Assembly (NCBI RefSeq): GCF_009935905.1
Contig: NZ_PREX01000009.1
Coordinates: 1-64,000, forward strand
DNA: 64,000 nt
Origin: Alkalibacterium sp. MB6
GTDB taxonomy: Bacteria > Bacillota > Bacilli > Lactobacillales > Carnobacteriaceae_A
Reading direction: 5' to 3'
The notes beneath the pieces are model-generated. The model ran no database searches. It had not been told where the DNA came from and worked only from the letters and a program-made list of their open reading frames with translations. The position numbers were made by a program, and so were the translations under genes. Positions 33,602 to 44,192 of the stretch are shown here, in pieces. Numbering within the stretch: the stretch's first letter is position 1; every line of letters begins with the position of its first letter.

Positions 33602-35407
33602 ATGGCAGAAGAATTAAAAAACCGTTCAGATATAGCAGAGGAATTGAAATGGGATTTATCAGCTATATTTGAATCACAGGAAGCATTTGAAGAGGCAGCC
33701 GAACAGTTACCAAAAGATGTGCAGGCATTTTCCGATACATATAACGGGAAGATTCATGATGCGGATTCATTAATCGCTGCAGTGAAAGAATATGAAACCA
33801 TTATCGCTAAAGCGTCTCATTTAGGGCAGTACGGTAGCTTACCTGTATCAGTGGATATATTAGACGGGGAAGCTCAGCAAGTTGCCAGACGCACATCAAA
33901 TGTTCTTGCTGGAGTGAGTGCTCAATTAAGCTTCTTCCAGTCACAAGCTGAAGACTTGAGCGACAACGTGCTAGACGAAGTTGTATCAAAAGCACCTGAA
34001 TATGACACTTACATTCGTAAATTAAAGCAGTCTAAAAAAGCGAAATTGGATCCTAAAGTGGAAGAAGCATTAGCAAGGTTAAGTCCAGTGACTGGAGCGT
34101 TTTCTGAAATCTTTGAACAAGCCCGTTCAGCTGATGCAGACTACGGAACCTTTGAAGTGGACGGAACAGTCTACCCATTAAGTTTTGTTTTATATGAAGA
34201 AGTGTATATGTACCATGACAACCCGGCTGTTCGTCGTGCGGCTTATGATCAATTCAATAAAGTACTGGGGCAATACCAAAACGTCGTAGCCACCGCTTAT
34301 TACACGCATGTACAAAAAGAAAAAACGTTAGCAACCATGCGTGGCTATGATTCTGTATTTGATTATTTATTGGAAAGCCAAGAAGTCACTCAAAACTTAT
34401 ACCACCGTCAAATTGATATGATTATGACTGACTTTGCGCCTGTTATGCGTAAATACATCACACACTTGAAAGAAGTACACGGTCTTGAAAAAATGACCTA
34501 TGCCGATTTGAAAGTCGATTTAGATCCTGAATTTACGGCTCCAGTCAGTATTGAAGAGTCGAAAGACATGGTTAAAGATGCTTTGGCACCACTTGGTGAC
34601 GATTATGTTAATATGATTTTGAAATCTTACCCTGAACGTTGGGTTGATTTTGCACAAAACAAAGGCAAGCGTTCTGGAGCTTTTTGTTCAACGACTTATG
34701 GCAAACACCCATTTGTCATGGTAACTTGGACTGGACAGTTATCTGATGCTTACACTTTATTCCATGAGTTAGGGCACGCAGGACAAGGTGTTTTGTCAAA
34801 CGAAAACAACCCATTAACGAGTTCACGTCCATCTTTATACATTATTGAAGGACCGTCTACCTTTAACGAGTTGTTATTGACTGATTACCTTCAAAACAAA
34901 GCAGATGATGCGAGAACAGAGCGAAATGTTCTGTCTAAAATGATTTCAAAAACCTATTTCCACAATTTCGTTACTCACTTGCTTGAAGCAGCCTACCAAA
35001 GAGAAGTGTACAAACTCATTGATGCTGGTAAGAGTTTCGATGCGAAAAAATTAAGTGAAATCAAGCGTAGTGTTCTAGAACAATTCTGGGGAGATTCTGT
35101 TGAATTAGAAGCAGGAGCAGAATTGACGTGGATGCGTCAGATTCACTACTATATGGGCTTATACCCGTATACCTACTCAGCTGGCTTGACTATTGCCACT
35201 CAAGCATTCTTGAAAATTAAGAGCGGAGAAGAGTCTGTTGATGGCTGGTTGGAGTTCTTGGCATTAGGCGGACAAAAAGTTCCGGCTGAAGCAACGAAAG
35301 TAGCCGGAGTCGATATTACAACAGATAAACCGTTATCTGACACCATTCATTATTTAGATCAAACGGTCGACCGCATTATTGAATTAACTGGCGAATTAAC
35401 AAATTAA
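33602..35407 (+). CDS. pepF: Oligoendopeptidase F (M3 family)
   Basis: Cytosolic zinc peptidase that cleaves short peptides of about 7-17 residues. The 601-residue protein has the HExxH zinc motif in LFHELGHAGQG and the downstream third ligand in SLYIIEGPSTFNELLL. The start is ATG 33602, preceded by AAAGGGGAG; upstream in-frame ATGs lie before or within the promoter. The length fits lactococcal PepF. It is transcribed alone. Confidence 0.95.
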   Translation: MAEELKNRSDIAEELKWDLSAIFESQEAFEEAAEQLPKDVQAFSDTYNGKIHDADSLIAAVKEYETIIAKASHLGQYGSLPVSVDILDGEAQQVARRTSNVLAGVSAQLSFFQSQAEDLSDNVLDEVVSKAPEYDTYIRKLKQSKKAKLDPKVEEALARLSPVTGAFSEIFEQARSADADYGTFEVDGTVYPLSFVLYEEVYMYHDNPAVRRAAYDQFNKVLGQYQNVVATAYYTHVQKEKTLATMRGYDSVFDYLLESQEVTQNLYHRQIDMIMTDFAPVMRKYITHLKEVHGLEKMTYADLKVDLDPEFTAPVSIEESKDMVKDALAPLGDDYVNMILKSYPERWVDFAQNKGKRSGAFCSTTYGKHPFVMVTWTGQLSDAYTLFHELGHAGQGVLSNENNPLTSSRPSLYIIEGPSTFNELLLTDYLQNKADDARTERNVLSKMISKTYFHNFVTHLLEAAYQREVYKLIDAGKSFDAKKLSEIKRSVLEQFWGDSVELEAGAELTWMRQIHYYMGLYPYTYSAGLTIATQAFLKIKSGEESVDGWLEFLALGGQKVPAEATKVAGVDITTDKPLSDTIHYLDQTVDRIIELTGELTN

Positions 35408-35414
35408 ATACAAG

Positions 35415-35454
35415 AAAAAATCCCTGCACATTAATTGAGTGCAGGGATTTTTTG
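35415..35454. terminator. Bidirectional terminator after pepF
   Basis: AAAAAATCCCTGCAC pairs perfectly with GTGCAGGGATTTTTT, shared by the convergent flavoprotein gene. Confidence 0.9.
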
Positions 35455-35465
35455 GTTATATAGGA

Positions 35466-36743
35466 TTATGCTTTTTCTTCCAAGGCAGATAAAGCAGCAT
35501 TCATGCCAGCCACTCTTCCGGTAATAAAGGCACCGGTAATATTATACCCGCCCGTGTAACCATTATAGTCGAGTAGTTCGCCAGTGAAATACAAGTGATT
35601 CATCTTTTTGCTTTCCAAGGTTTTGGGGTTTACTTCTTTTGTATGAACACCGCCACCAGTCACAAAAGCTTTTTCAATAGGCAAGGAACCATTTACAGTG
35701 AAGCGGAAATCTTTTAAATAGCTTGCGATAGCGGCTCGCTCTTGATTGGTTACTGTTTTAAATGCCTTATCGCTATCCACACCTAATTTATCTAAACCAA
35801 ATAGAATGTAACGTTCGGGTCCGAATTGCTTGAGGGTATTTTTAGTGCTTTTATCCCCTTCGTTTTTTGCCAGACGTTCCAAGGTTTGGGTCAGTTCACC
35901 AAGCGATACATCAGGCAAGGAATCGATAGCCATCGTTGCTTCTTCCGTTTTATCACGTGTCATCGTTTGATGAACAAACATGGAACAACGCAAGACTGCT
36001 GGACCGGACACGCCGAAGTGAGTGAAAATCATGTCCATTCGATGTGAAATCACGGCTTTGTTTTTCTTGTTTAAGACACTTACATTAACATCTCTTAAAG
36101 ACAAACCTTGAAGAACACGTTCAGTAATAAAGGGTTCATCGGAAGTCACGGGAACTTCTGTCGCATATAAAGGCTTAATCGTATGACCAGCTTTTTTTGC
36201 CCAGGCATAACCATCACCCGTCGAACCGGTCTTTGGCATAGCGCGTCCACCCGTTGATAGAATCACTCGTGAACTAGATAGTGTTCGCCCATCTTGTAAC
36301 AAGACACCAATAGCTTGATTGTCTTCGTATAACACTGTTTCTACAGGCGCATCTAAAAACAAATCAATTTTCATGTCTTCCATAATTTGTTTCAATGTAT
36401 CCACAATCGTGCGGGACTTATCTGTCGTTGGAAACATGCGTCCATGATCTTCTTCTTTTAAAGCAACCCCGTGTGAACGGAAAAAGGCCATAATATCATA
36501 GTTATCATATTGATGGAAGGCACCATATAAAAAGCGGCCATTTCCAGGGATATGATGAATAATTTCTTCTTTATCTCTATTGTTCGTTACATTGCATCTG
36601 CCATTGCCGGTAACTAATAATTTACGACCGACAAACTTATTCTTTTCAACCAGAGCGACCGTTGCGCCATGTTCTGCTGCAGATATGGCAGCCATCATTC
36701 CACTCGTTCCAGCACCGACTACGAGTACGTCATAATGAGTCAT
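35466..36743 (-). CDS. FAD-dependent oxidoreductase, HI0933/YtfP (BaiN-like) family
   Basis: The 425-residue flavoprotein has an N-terminal dinucleotide fold VLVVGAGTSGMMAAISAAEHG, the RKLLVTGNGRCNVTNN motif that defines the HI0933 family, STGGRAMPKTGSTGDGY and a C-terminal FAD clamp TGGYNITGAFITGRVAG. The reaction of this family in lactic acid bacteria is not settled. Start ATG 36743 is chosen because AGAGGT is 6 bases before it; ATG 36767 has no SD. Confidence 0.9.
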   Translation of the reverse strand: MTHYDVLVVGAGTSGMMAAISAAEHGATVALVEKNKFVGRKLLVTGNGRCNVTNNRDKEEIIHHIPGNGRFLYGAFHQYDNYDIMAFFRSHGVALKEEDHGRMFPTTDKSRTIVDTLKQIMEDMKIDLFLDAPVETVLYEDNQAIGVLLQDGRTLSSSRVILSTGGRAMPKTGSTGDGYAWAKKAGHTIKPLYATEVPVTSDEPFITERVLQGLSLRDVNVSVLNKKNKAVISHRMDMIFTHFGVSGPAVLRCSMFVHQTMTRDKTEEATMAIDSLPDVSLGELTQTLERLAKNEGDKSTKNTLKQFGPERYILFGLDKLGVDSDKAFKTVTNQERAAIASYLKDFRFTVNGSLPIEKAFVTGGGVHTKEVNPKTLESKKMNHLYFTGELLDYNGYTGGYNITGAFITGRVAGMNAALSALEEKA

Positions 36744-36861
36744 CAGTTGACCTCTTTTCTCTTTCATTTCAAAACGGCTTATCGCCGAATAACAACAGAT
36801 ACTTTACCATATATATGGAAATGAAACCATAGAGTAAGCGATTTTTTTTAATTAAAATTAG

Positions 36862-38379
<1,518 letters not shown>

Positions 38380-38390
38380 AGCGTGTGAAG

Positions 38391-38428
38391 AGACACAATC
38401 CTACAAAAGGGTGTGTCTTTTTTTTTGA
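38391..38428 (+). terminator. Terminator of the GH1 gene
   Basis: AGACACA...TCCT pairs with AGGG...TGTGTCT and is followed by nine T. Confidence 0.8.
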
Positions 38429-38475
38429 CTATGAGCACGCTTTTAAATAATACTAAATAAGTTTACCGCTTTCTA

Positions 38476-38508
38476 TTGACTTTTTTTCTAGAATTGATAA
38501 ACTTATCA
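38476..38508 (+). promoter_or_regulatory. LacI-gene promoter with an overlapping palindrome
   Basis: TTGACT (38476-38481), a 16-base spacer and TAAACT (38498-38503). The palindrome TGATAA-AC-TTATCA (38495-38508) covers the -10, suggesting autoregulation or another repressor. Confidence 0.6.
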
Positions 38509-38522
38509 CGAAACCGGTTACA
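38509..38522 (+). promoter_or_regulatory. LacI-family/cre-like operator
   Basis: CGAAACCGGTTACA fits the LacI/GalR/CcpA operator TGNAANCGNTTNCA at all but the first base. It lies between the -10 and the SD of the lacI-type gene. Either CcpA or the encoded regulator may bind it. Confidence 0.65.
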
Positions 38523-38538
38523 GGAGGAGAGTGAAGAC

Positions 38539-39513
38539 ATGGCAACGATTAAGGATGTGGCAAAACTGGCAGGTGTATCCGTAGCGACCGTATCAAGAGC
38601 GCTAAACGATAGTGGTTACGTCAGTGAAGAGTCTCGAAAAAAAGTAGAACAAGCCATCAAAGAGTTAGAGTTTACCCCCAATGAAGTGGCACGCTCGCTA
38701 TTTCAAAAGTCATCTAAAATTATCGGCTTGTTACTTCCAGACATATCAAACCCCTATTTTCCCATTGTCGCAAAAGGTGTAGAGGATCGAGCTCAGGAAA
38801 AAGGATATATGGTCATACTAGGAAATGTTGAGGATAACCCCGAAAAAGAAACAACCTATATGAAGTTTTTCTCTCAATATAACATTAGTGGTGTCTTATC
38901 TGTCGCTGTCGTAAAAAATAGCAGACACACAAATGGCCCTTACGTTCTTTTGGAGCGAGCCAGTGATAAGGAAGATTATTCTGTGTCAACAGATGATGTT
39001 CTAGGTGGCCGATTAGCAGCAGAAGCCATTGCAAAGCATGCAAAAGGGAAGGTCATCGTCATTGCCGGACCAAAAGAGGTGCAGGGATCCGTTGATCGAC
39101 TGATTGGGAATATAGAGGTTTTGAAAGAAAAATACATAGACTATGAAGTATTCGAATCAGGTACCTTCCAAATAAGTGATGCAGAAAAAATAGCATACGA
39201 TTTGTTTGAGCGCTATACAGATTTTGATAGTGTCATTGCCAGTAATGATGTAACGGCTTTAGCTATCATAAAAGAAGCACATAAAAGAGGATTAACTGTA
39301 CCAGAAGATTTACAACTAATCGGTTATGATAATATACCCTTTAGTCAATTGAGTTCACCAGGTTTAACAACGATTGGACAACCCGCTTATGACACGGGAT
39401 ACAAAGGGGCGACCTTACTATTGAATTTAATTGAAAAGAAACCGATTCATAACAAGAAAGTCAAATTGAAGCCTGAATTGGTGGTAAGAGAAACCTTAAG
39501 AAAAGAAAGCTAA
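38539..39513 (+). CDS. LacI-family transcriptional regulator
   Basis: Sugar-responsive repressor. The 324 residues have the N-terminal helix-turn-helix ATIKDVAKLAGVSVATVSRALN and hinge FTPNEVARSLF, then a periplasmic-binding-like effector domain (IIGLLLPDISNPYFP ... VIASNDVTALA ... IGYDNIPFSQ). The start is ATG 38539, after CAGGAGGAGAG. It resembles the ribose/sucrose-type LacI branch, but the effector cannot be named. Likely targets are the upstream 6-phospho-beta-glucosidase gene and itself. Confidence 0.92.
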   Translation: MATIKDVAKLAGVSVATVSRALNDSGYVSEESRKKVEQAIKELEFTPNEVARSLFQKSSKIIGLLLPDISNPYFPIVAKGVEDRAQEKGYMVILGNVEDNPEKETTYMKFFSQYNISGVLSVAVVKNSRHTNGPYVLLERASDKEDYSVSTDDVLGGRLAAEAIAKHAKGKVIVIAGPKEVQGSVDRLIGNIEVLKEKYIDYEVFESGTFQISDAEKIAYDLFERYTDFDSVIASNDVTALAIIKEAHKRGLTVPEDLQLIGYDNIPFSQLSSPGLTTIGQPAYDTGYKGATLLLNLIEKKPIHNKKVKLKPELVVRETLRKES

Positions 39514-39525
39514 ATCAATCAAAGA

Positions 39526-39563
39526 AGCGACTACCAATTAAATGGAAGTCGCTATTTTGTTTT
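39526..39563. terminator. Hairpin between convergent lacI-type gene and dapH
   Basis: AGCGACT pairs with AGTCGCT; the following ATTTTGTTTT is T-rich but broken, so termination may be partial. Confidence 0.6.
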
Positions 39564-40257
39564 AAAGGTCTCTAAGGCTAGCCACATTGCTTGTTTTATC
39601 TGACGTTTGCTGATCCTTTTCTTTTAACACTCGGGCAGGGGTTCCGCCGACAACTGTATGCGGAGGGACATCTTTAGTCACCACAGAACCAGCTGCAACC
39701 ACACTACCTTCCCCAATGCGAACCCCTTCTATGACTACTGCGTTGGCACCGATATAGACATGATCTTCGATAACAACAGGCTCAGCCGAAGCGGGTTCTA
39801 CAACCCCGGCTAACACTGCACCGGCCCCTATATGGCAATGCTCTCCTACTACAGCTCGCCCGCCCAAAACGGCATTCATATCAATCATCGTCCCGTTGCC
39901 GATGACCGAACCGATATTGATAACGGCACCCATCATAACGACCACGTTATTTCCAATCTCTACTTTTTCGCGAATCAAAGCCCCTGGTTCGATTCGGGCA
40001 TTCAATTGACTAATATCAAGTAAAGGTAGGGCACTGTTTCGTCTGTCAATTTCAATGACTTTATCTTTGACTTTATCTTTGTGCATATTGAGTACAGCAA
40101 AAACATCAGTATACTCACCGAAAACCACTTTTGACAACCCTTCTCCAAAGACAGTGCAACGAGGAAAATCAAGAGGTTCTGTCAAATTGACGTAGGCTTT
40201 TACAGGGGTCTGTTTGATTGATGAACTGATGTAATGAATAATTTCTTCTGCTTCCAT
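39562..40257 (-). CDS. dapH: Tetrahydrodipicolinate N-acetyltransferase
   Basis: Acetylated branch of lysine and meso-DAP synthesis (cell-wall precursor). The 231 residues have an N-terminal alpha/beta domain, then a left-handed beta-helix of hexapeptide repeats ([20 protein letters not shown] ... [13 protein letters not shown] ... [10 protein letters not shown] ... [23 protein letters not shown]). The start is ATG 40257, with GGAGGA 7 bases upstream; the GTG at 40272 contains that SD. It is divergent from the aminotransferase that is probably its pathway partner. Confidence 0.93.
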   Translation of the reverse strand: MEAEEIIHYISSSIKQTPVKAYVNLTEPLDFPRCTVFGEGLSKVVFGEYTDVFAVLNMHKDKVKDKVIEIDRRNSALPLLDISQLNARIEPGALIREKVEIGNNVVVMMGAVINIGSVIGNGTMIDMNAVLGGRAVVGEHCHIGAGAVLAGVVEPASAEPVVIEDHVYIGANAVVIEGVRIGEGSVVAAGSVVTKDVPPHTVVGGTPARVLKEKDQQTSDKTSNVASLRDL

Positions 40258-40337
40258 AATGGTTTCCTCCACTTTAAAGTGCCTATTATTTTAACGAATA
40301 TTAGAATACCATTAACAAAAATAATAATCTACTCATA

Positions 40338-40366
40338 TTGTTATTTTTTTTCAGTATTGGTAAACT
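40338..40366 (+). promoter_or_regulatory. Promoter of the patA-like gene
   Basis: TTGTTA (40338-40343), a 17-base spacer and TAAACT (40361-40366), in the 142-base dapH/patA divergent gap. I see no lysine riboswitch in this short region. Confidence 0.65.
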
Positions 40367-40399
40367 AATTTCATTCTTAAAAACAAGGGGACCTTTACT

Positions 40400-41536
40400 A
40401 TGAAGGAATTGTTCAATCGCGACGTACTCCAATCAGAATCTAGTGCCATTCGCTACTTTAATGACTACGCTGTAGAAAATGGGGCGACTCATTTTTTAAC
40501 ATTAGGTGAACCCGATTTCGAGACACCTCAAACGGTTAAAGAAGCAACCGTTAAAGCATTAAATGATAATATGACAAGCTATGCCCCTTCTAAAGGGTTG
40601 CTTAGCTTACGTCAAGCCATTAGCCAATTTGAAGAACAAACTAATCAATTAATGTATGATCCTGAAGACATCATCATTACAGCGGGGTCAACTGAAGCCA
40701 TATCGACAGCACTGGCAACCATCTTGAATCCTGGAGATGAAGTCATTGTCTTAAACCCTGCTTTTTCTCTTTACCGTCAATTGATTGAACTAAGAGGCGC
40801 CACGTGCGTGACAATTGATACATCCGCCAACCAGTTTCAAGTATCTAAAGAGATGGTAGAAGCTGCCGTGACGGATCGAACGAAAGCTATTATTTTAACG
40901 TCTCCCAATAACCCAACAGGAACGGTACTCGATGACTCATCCTTAGAGGTCATCCATGACATCGTCTTAGAAAATAACTTTTTCGTCCTATGTGATGAGG
41001 TATATAACCAGTTGATATTCGAGGAACGTATTCCTCTATTTGCTCAGTTTGAAGACATAAGAGACTACATTATTGTTTGCCAAAGCTTTTCTAAACCGTA
41101 TGCGATGACAGGTTGGCGAATCGGTTACTTGATGGCGAGCACAGCCTTTATAGAACAAGCATTAAAAATTCACCAATACACCTTAACGTGTGTCACTACA
41201 TTTATCCAAGAAGCCGCCATCGCTGCCTTACATTACCCGATTGATCATATGGTAGACAGTTACCGCAAACGACGCGATTATATGTATGGTCGACTAGTGG
41301 ATATGGGAGTAGACGTTGAACTGCCTAAAGGCGCTTTTTATATGTTTCCTTCCATTAAGAAGTATGGCCTCTCTTCATGGGAATTTTGCGAGCGCCTCGT
41401 TCAAGAAGAAAAAGTCGCGTTAATCCCTGGAAGTTGCTTTGAAGCCGATGACTTCGTCCGTATCAGTTTTTGCGTGAGCCAGCAAACGATTGAAGAGAGC
41501 ATGGATAGATTGGAACATTTTTTAAACCAGTTATAA
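40400..41536 (+). CDS. Class I aminotransferase, probable N-acetyl-L,L-diaminopimelate aminotransferase (PatA type)
   Basis: Fold-type I PLP enzyme of 378 residues. LTLGEPDFETP begins the substrate pocket, SPNNPTGTVLDD and CDEVYNQLIF hold cofactor contacts, and SFSKPYAMTGWRIGY contains the PLP lysine. Sequence alone fits the aspartate/aromatic aminotransferase Ialpha group. The divergent dapH neighbour points to the next step of the acetylated DAP route, as with B. subtilis PatA, but this is inferred from context. AAGGGGA is the SD. Confidence 0.82.
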   Translation: MKELFNRDVLQSESSAIRYFNDYAVENGATHFLTLGEPDFETPQTVKEATVKALNDNMTSYAPSKGLLSLRQAISQFEEQTNQLMYDPEDIIITAGSTEAISTALATILNPGDEVIVLNPAFSLYRQLIELRGATCVTIDTSANQFQVSKEMVEAAVTDRTKAIILTSPNNPTGTVLDDSSLEVIHDIVLENNFFVLCDEVYNQLIFEERIPLFAQFEDIRDYIIVCQSFSKPYAMTGWRIGYLMASTAFIEQALKIHQYTLTCVTTFIQEAAIAALHYPIDHMVDSYRKRRDYMYGRLVDMGVDVELPKGAFYMFPSIKKYGLSSWEFCERLVQEEKVALIPGSCFEADDFVRISFCVSQQTIEESMDRLEHFLNQL

Positions 41537-41582
41537 TAGACGAGTCTTCTGTTAAATAAAGATCATATTGGTCATATTTTGG

Positions 41583-41612
41583 TTTGACCTAATTTGACCA
41601 ATGGTGTATAAT
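41583..41612 (+). promoter_or_regulatory. clpP promoter with overlapping CtsR operator
   Basis: TTTGACC-TAA-TTTGACC (41583-41599) is a perfect CtsR box on the reverse strand (GGTCAAA-TTA-GGTCAAA). It covers the -35 TTGACC (41584-41589), which is 17 bases before a perfect -10 TATAAT (41607-41612). Confidence 0.92.
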
Positions 41613-41682
41613 TGCTAATAGATTCCATTGAATTGGGAAGTATGCTACACTGAATAATGATAAATTTAAGGAGGACGTTTAA

Positions 41683-42279
41683 ATGAACTTAGTACCTACA
41701 GTAATTGAACAGTCACCAAGAGGGGAAAGAGCGTACGATATTTATTCCCGCTTATTAAAAGACCGTATTATTATGTTGGGAGGTCCCATTGATGATCAAG
41801 TAGCAAACTCTGTTATTGCTCAGCTATTATTCTTGGATGCTCAAGACCCTGAGAAAGACATTTACCTTTACATTAACTCACCAGGAGGAAGTGTAACAGC
41901 TGGACTCGCTATTTTTGATACAATGAACTTCATCAAATCAGATGTCCAAACCATCGCTATTGGTTTAGCAGCGTCTATGGGAAGTTTCCTACTGGCGGCT
42001 GGTGAAAAAGGCAAACGATTTGCTCTACCTAATGCTGAAGTCATGATTCACCAACCACTTGGCGGAGCACAAGGTCAAGCAACTGAAATTGAAATTGCTG
42101 CACGTCACATCTTGAAAACACGCGAACGCTTAAACAGAATCTTAGTTGAGCGCACTGGCCAAGATATGGAAGTAATCGAACGCGATACGGACCGTGACTT
42201 CTTTATGACGGCTGAAGAAGCAAAAGATTACGGTTTAATCGATGAGATTATGGACAGCACTGCAAAATTAAATAATTAA
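41683..42279 (+). CDS. clpP: ATP-dependent Clp protease proteolytic subunit
   Basis: Serine protease that forms the tetradecameric barrel with ClpC, ClpE or ClpX. The 198 residues carry the nucleophile motif [14 protein letters not shown] (Ser of the triad), [13 protein letters not shown] (His) and [18 protein letters not shown] (Asp). AAGGAGGACG is a strong SD. Shared CtsR control with clpC at 1026 links the two distant loci in one regulon. Confidence 0.97.
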   Translation: MNLVPTVIEQSPRGERAYDIYSRLLKDRIIMLGGPIDDQVANSVIAQLLFLDAQDPEKDIYLYINSPGGSVTAGLAIFDTMNFIKSDVQTIAIGLAASMGSFLLAAGEKGKRFALPNAEVMIHQPLGGAQGQATEIEIAARHILKTRERLNRILVERTGQDMEVIERDTDRDFFMTAEEAKDYGLIDEIMDSTAKLNN

Positions 42280-42283
42280 AATA

Positions 42284-42318
42284 GAAGTGGCCCGGTCTAA
42301 CGACTGGGTCATTTTTTT
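42284..42318 (+). terminator. Terminator of clpP
   Basis: TGGCCCGGTC pairs with GACTGGGTCA (G-T pairs) with seven T following. Confidence 0.85.
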
Positions 42319-42429
42319 GTACAAAGATAAGGCAAGTAAATGAGTGGGAAAGCAATGCTTATTACTGGTTTATCAATTTTTACAAGAGTATAATGATTAA
42401 TAGAGGTAAAAATAGGAGGAGTCGGATAA

Positions 42430-42990
42430 ATGGACACATCAGAAATAAAAAATGAGAAAGTAACAACAGAAGGAGGCATCCATTACGGCAAGCAAGATGC
42501 CCCAATTAAAGTGGTAGAATTTTTGAATTTACGCTGCCCACACTGCAAAACATGGTGGGATAATGCTTCACCTATTTTAGAAGACCATGTCAATAATGGA
42601 CAAGTTGAACGAATAATCAAATTATATAATAAAGATAAAGAGAGCTTAAGAAGTGGCAATATACTCCACGACTATATCGAATATGAGGATACTGACCGTG
42701 CCATGGAAGATATTCATTTTTATATCGAACACCAAGAAGAATGGGGTAGCCTCTCTGAAGATGAGTTGGGTGAGTACGCTAAAGACAAACGCGGAGCAAG
42801 CAAACAAGACAACACACTCGAAGCGAATAAGATTATAGAAGAAACCCAACGGACGAATGTTTTATTCGTTCCTACAGTCGTTATTGAAGACTATATTGTG
42901 GATGCAAACACACTTAAAGAAGAAATAGCGAGTATCATTGAAGCGAAAATGGACCGTGACAGAGAGAATAGAAAACCGAACGAATTTTAA
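42430..42990 (+). CDS. Cytosolic DsbA-fold thioredoxin-like protein
   Basis: The 186 residues have a DsbA/Thioredoxin_4 fold: an N-terminal strand, redox pair C36-P-H-C39 (RCPHCKTWW), a helical insert (about 70-120), and the cis-proline segment FVPTVVI. There is no signal peptide or membrane anchor, so it should act in the cytosol, unlike typical DsbA. It may belong to the FrnE-like/YjbH-like set of oxidoreductases linked to disulphide stress. AGGAGG stands before ATG 42430. It follows clpP but has its own gap of 150 bases with no clear promoter. Confidence 0.8.
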   Translation: MDTSEIKNEKVTTEGGIHYGKQDAPIKVVEFLNLRCPHCKTWWDNASPILEDHVNNGQVERIIKLYNKDKESLRSGNILHDYIEYEDTDRAMEDIHFYIEHQEEWGSLSEDELGEYAKDKRGASKQDNTLEANKIIEETQRTNVLFVPTVVIEDYIVDANTLKEEIASIIEAKMDRDRENRKPNEF

Positions 42991-43026
42991 TGGGCGTAAA
43001 AAGTCCCGATTATCTGCTTTGTTGGC

Positions 43027-43055
43027 TTGTTTTTTGCCCCGCCTTCTGTTACACT
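43027..43055 (+). promoter_or_regulatory. Promoter of the cggR-gap operon
   Basis: TTGTTT (43027-43032), a 17-base spacer and TACACT (43050-43055). Confidence 0.6.
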
Positions 43056-43064
43056 GTTAAAGTA

Positions 43065-43096
43065 AGCTAGAAAACGAGAAAGCTAAAAAAAGTGAA
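43065..43096 (+). promoter_or_regulatory. Direct repeat downstream of the cggR promoter (candidate CggR operator)
   Basis: AGCTAGAAAACGAGAA (43065-43080) and AGCTAAAAAAAGTGAA (43081-43096) agree at 13 of 16 positions and are in direct tandem. CggR of B. subtilis binds two direct repeats just after its promoter, so the position is right, but the B. subtilis sequence is not present. Confidence 0.4.
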
Positions 43097-43126
43097 ATAG
43101 AGTTAAGGGGAAGGTGCTTGTGCAAT

Positions 43127-44161
43127 ATGTTGTCTGTTATAGAAAAAGTTGCACCAGGAACTCTTCAAATCTTAAAACGCAGATATTTAATTCTTAATCA
43201 CCTTCAAAAGTCCGGTCCAATTGGAAGAAGAGCGTTAGCTGATCTCTTAGGTTTTACAGAACGTTCCCTAAGAAGCGAAGTGGATGTCCTCCGTACCCAG
43301 GGCTTAATCAAAACGTCTACCCAAGGCATGCAATGCACGCCAGAAGGTATTACGGTTATATATAAATTGGAACAACTGATGAGTCAGCATATTCAGTCTC
43401 AAGAAAAAGAAGCAAGACTGGCGAGTTATCTAGGTATTCAACACTGTACCATTACGATGGGTAATTCAGATAAGAATCACGAAAGTTTAGTAGAAATGGC
43501 TAAAGTGGCAGCTGAAGTCATGGACTTTCTTCTCCCAGAAGGCAACAATACGGTTGCTGTCATGGGTGGAACAACCATGTTTGAAGTAGCAGAAGCAATG
43601 GATAAGCATATTGGACAAAATCGAACCTTGTTATTTGTACCTGCAAGAGGTGGCTTGGGAGAATCGATAGATATTCAAGCTAATGTTATTGCAGAAAACA
43701 TGGCGCGCCGAACAGGCGGGAAGAGCCGAGCCCTTTATGCACCTGAGCACGTCAGAATGGAAACTTATTCATTGTTGCTAGAAGAACCAGAGATAAAAGA
43801 AACACTCGAAATAGTTGAAAATGCCTCACTTGTTTTATACAGTATAGGTGACGCCATTGAAATGGCTGAGCGAAGAGGCTTGGATAAGCAAACGCTGGAT
43901 CAGTTAAGTAACGATCAAGCTGTTGCTGAAGCGTTTGGAGAATTTATAAATGTCGAAGGAGAAGTCGTTTATAAGCTCTCCCGAATAGGATTAAGATCAT
44001 CTAAACTCCCTATGATACCGAATGTTGTTGCTGTAGCAGGGGGTACTCGAAAAGCGAGAGCTATCGAAGCACATATGAAAACTGTCCCTCCTCACACGTG
44101 GTTAGTGACGGATGAGGCAGCCGCAAATGAGATTTTAAAAGAGGTAGACTCTTTAAAATAA
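43127..44161 (+). CDS. cggR: Central glycolytic genes regulator CggR
   Basis: SorC/DeoR-family repressor that releases the glycolytic operon when fructose-1,6-bisphosphate is high. The 344-residue protein has an N-terminal helix-turn-helix (GPIGRRALADLLGFTERSLRSEVDVLR), the sugar-phosphate domain with VAVMGGTTMFEVAEAM, LLFVPARGGLGESIDIQAN, VLYSIGDA and VVAVAGGTRKARAIEA. ATG 43127 and TTG 43118 are both possible starts; AAGGGGAAGG lies upstream of both. It leads directly into gap with 31 bases between. Confidence 0.94.
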   Translation: MLSVIEKVAPGTLQILKRRYLILNHLQKSGPIGRRALADLLGFTERSLRSEVDVLRTQGLIKTSTQGMQCTPEGITVIYKLEQLMSQHIQSQEKEARLASYLGIQHCTITMGNSDKNHESLVEMAKVAAEVMDFLLPEGNNTVAVMGGTTMFEVAEAMDKHIGQNRTLLFVPARGGLGESIDIQANVIAENMARRTGGKSRALYAPEHVRMETYSLLLEEPEIKETLEIVENASLVLYSIGDAIEMAERRGLDKQTLDQLSNDQAVAEAFGEFINVEGEVVYKLSRIGLRSSKLPMIPNVVAVAGGTRKARAIEAHMKTVPPHTWLVTDEAAANEILKEVDSLK

Positions 44162-44192
44162 AAACTGAATTCCTTAAGGAGGAAATATTAAT

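Noticed and set aside
40258-40399. Lysine riboswitch for dapH/patA
   Set aside because: Only about 140 bases are available for two divergent leaders and no L-box core is visible.
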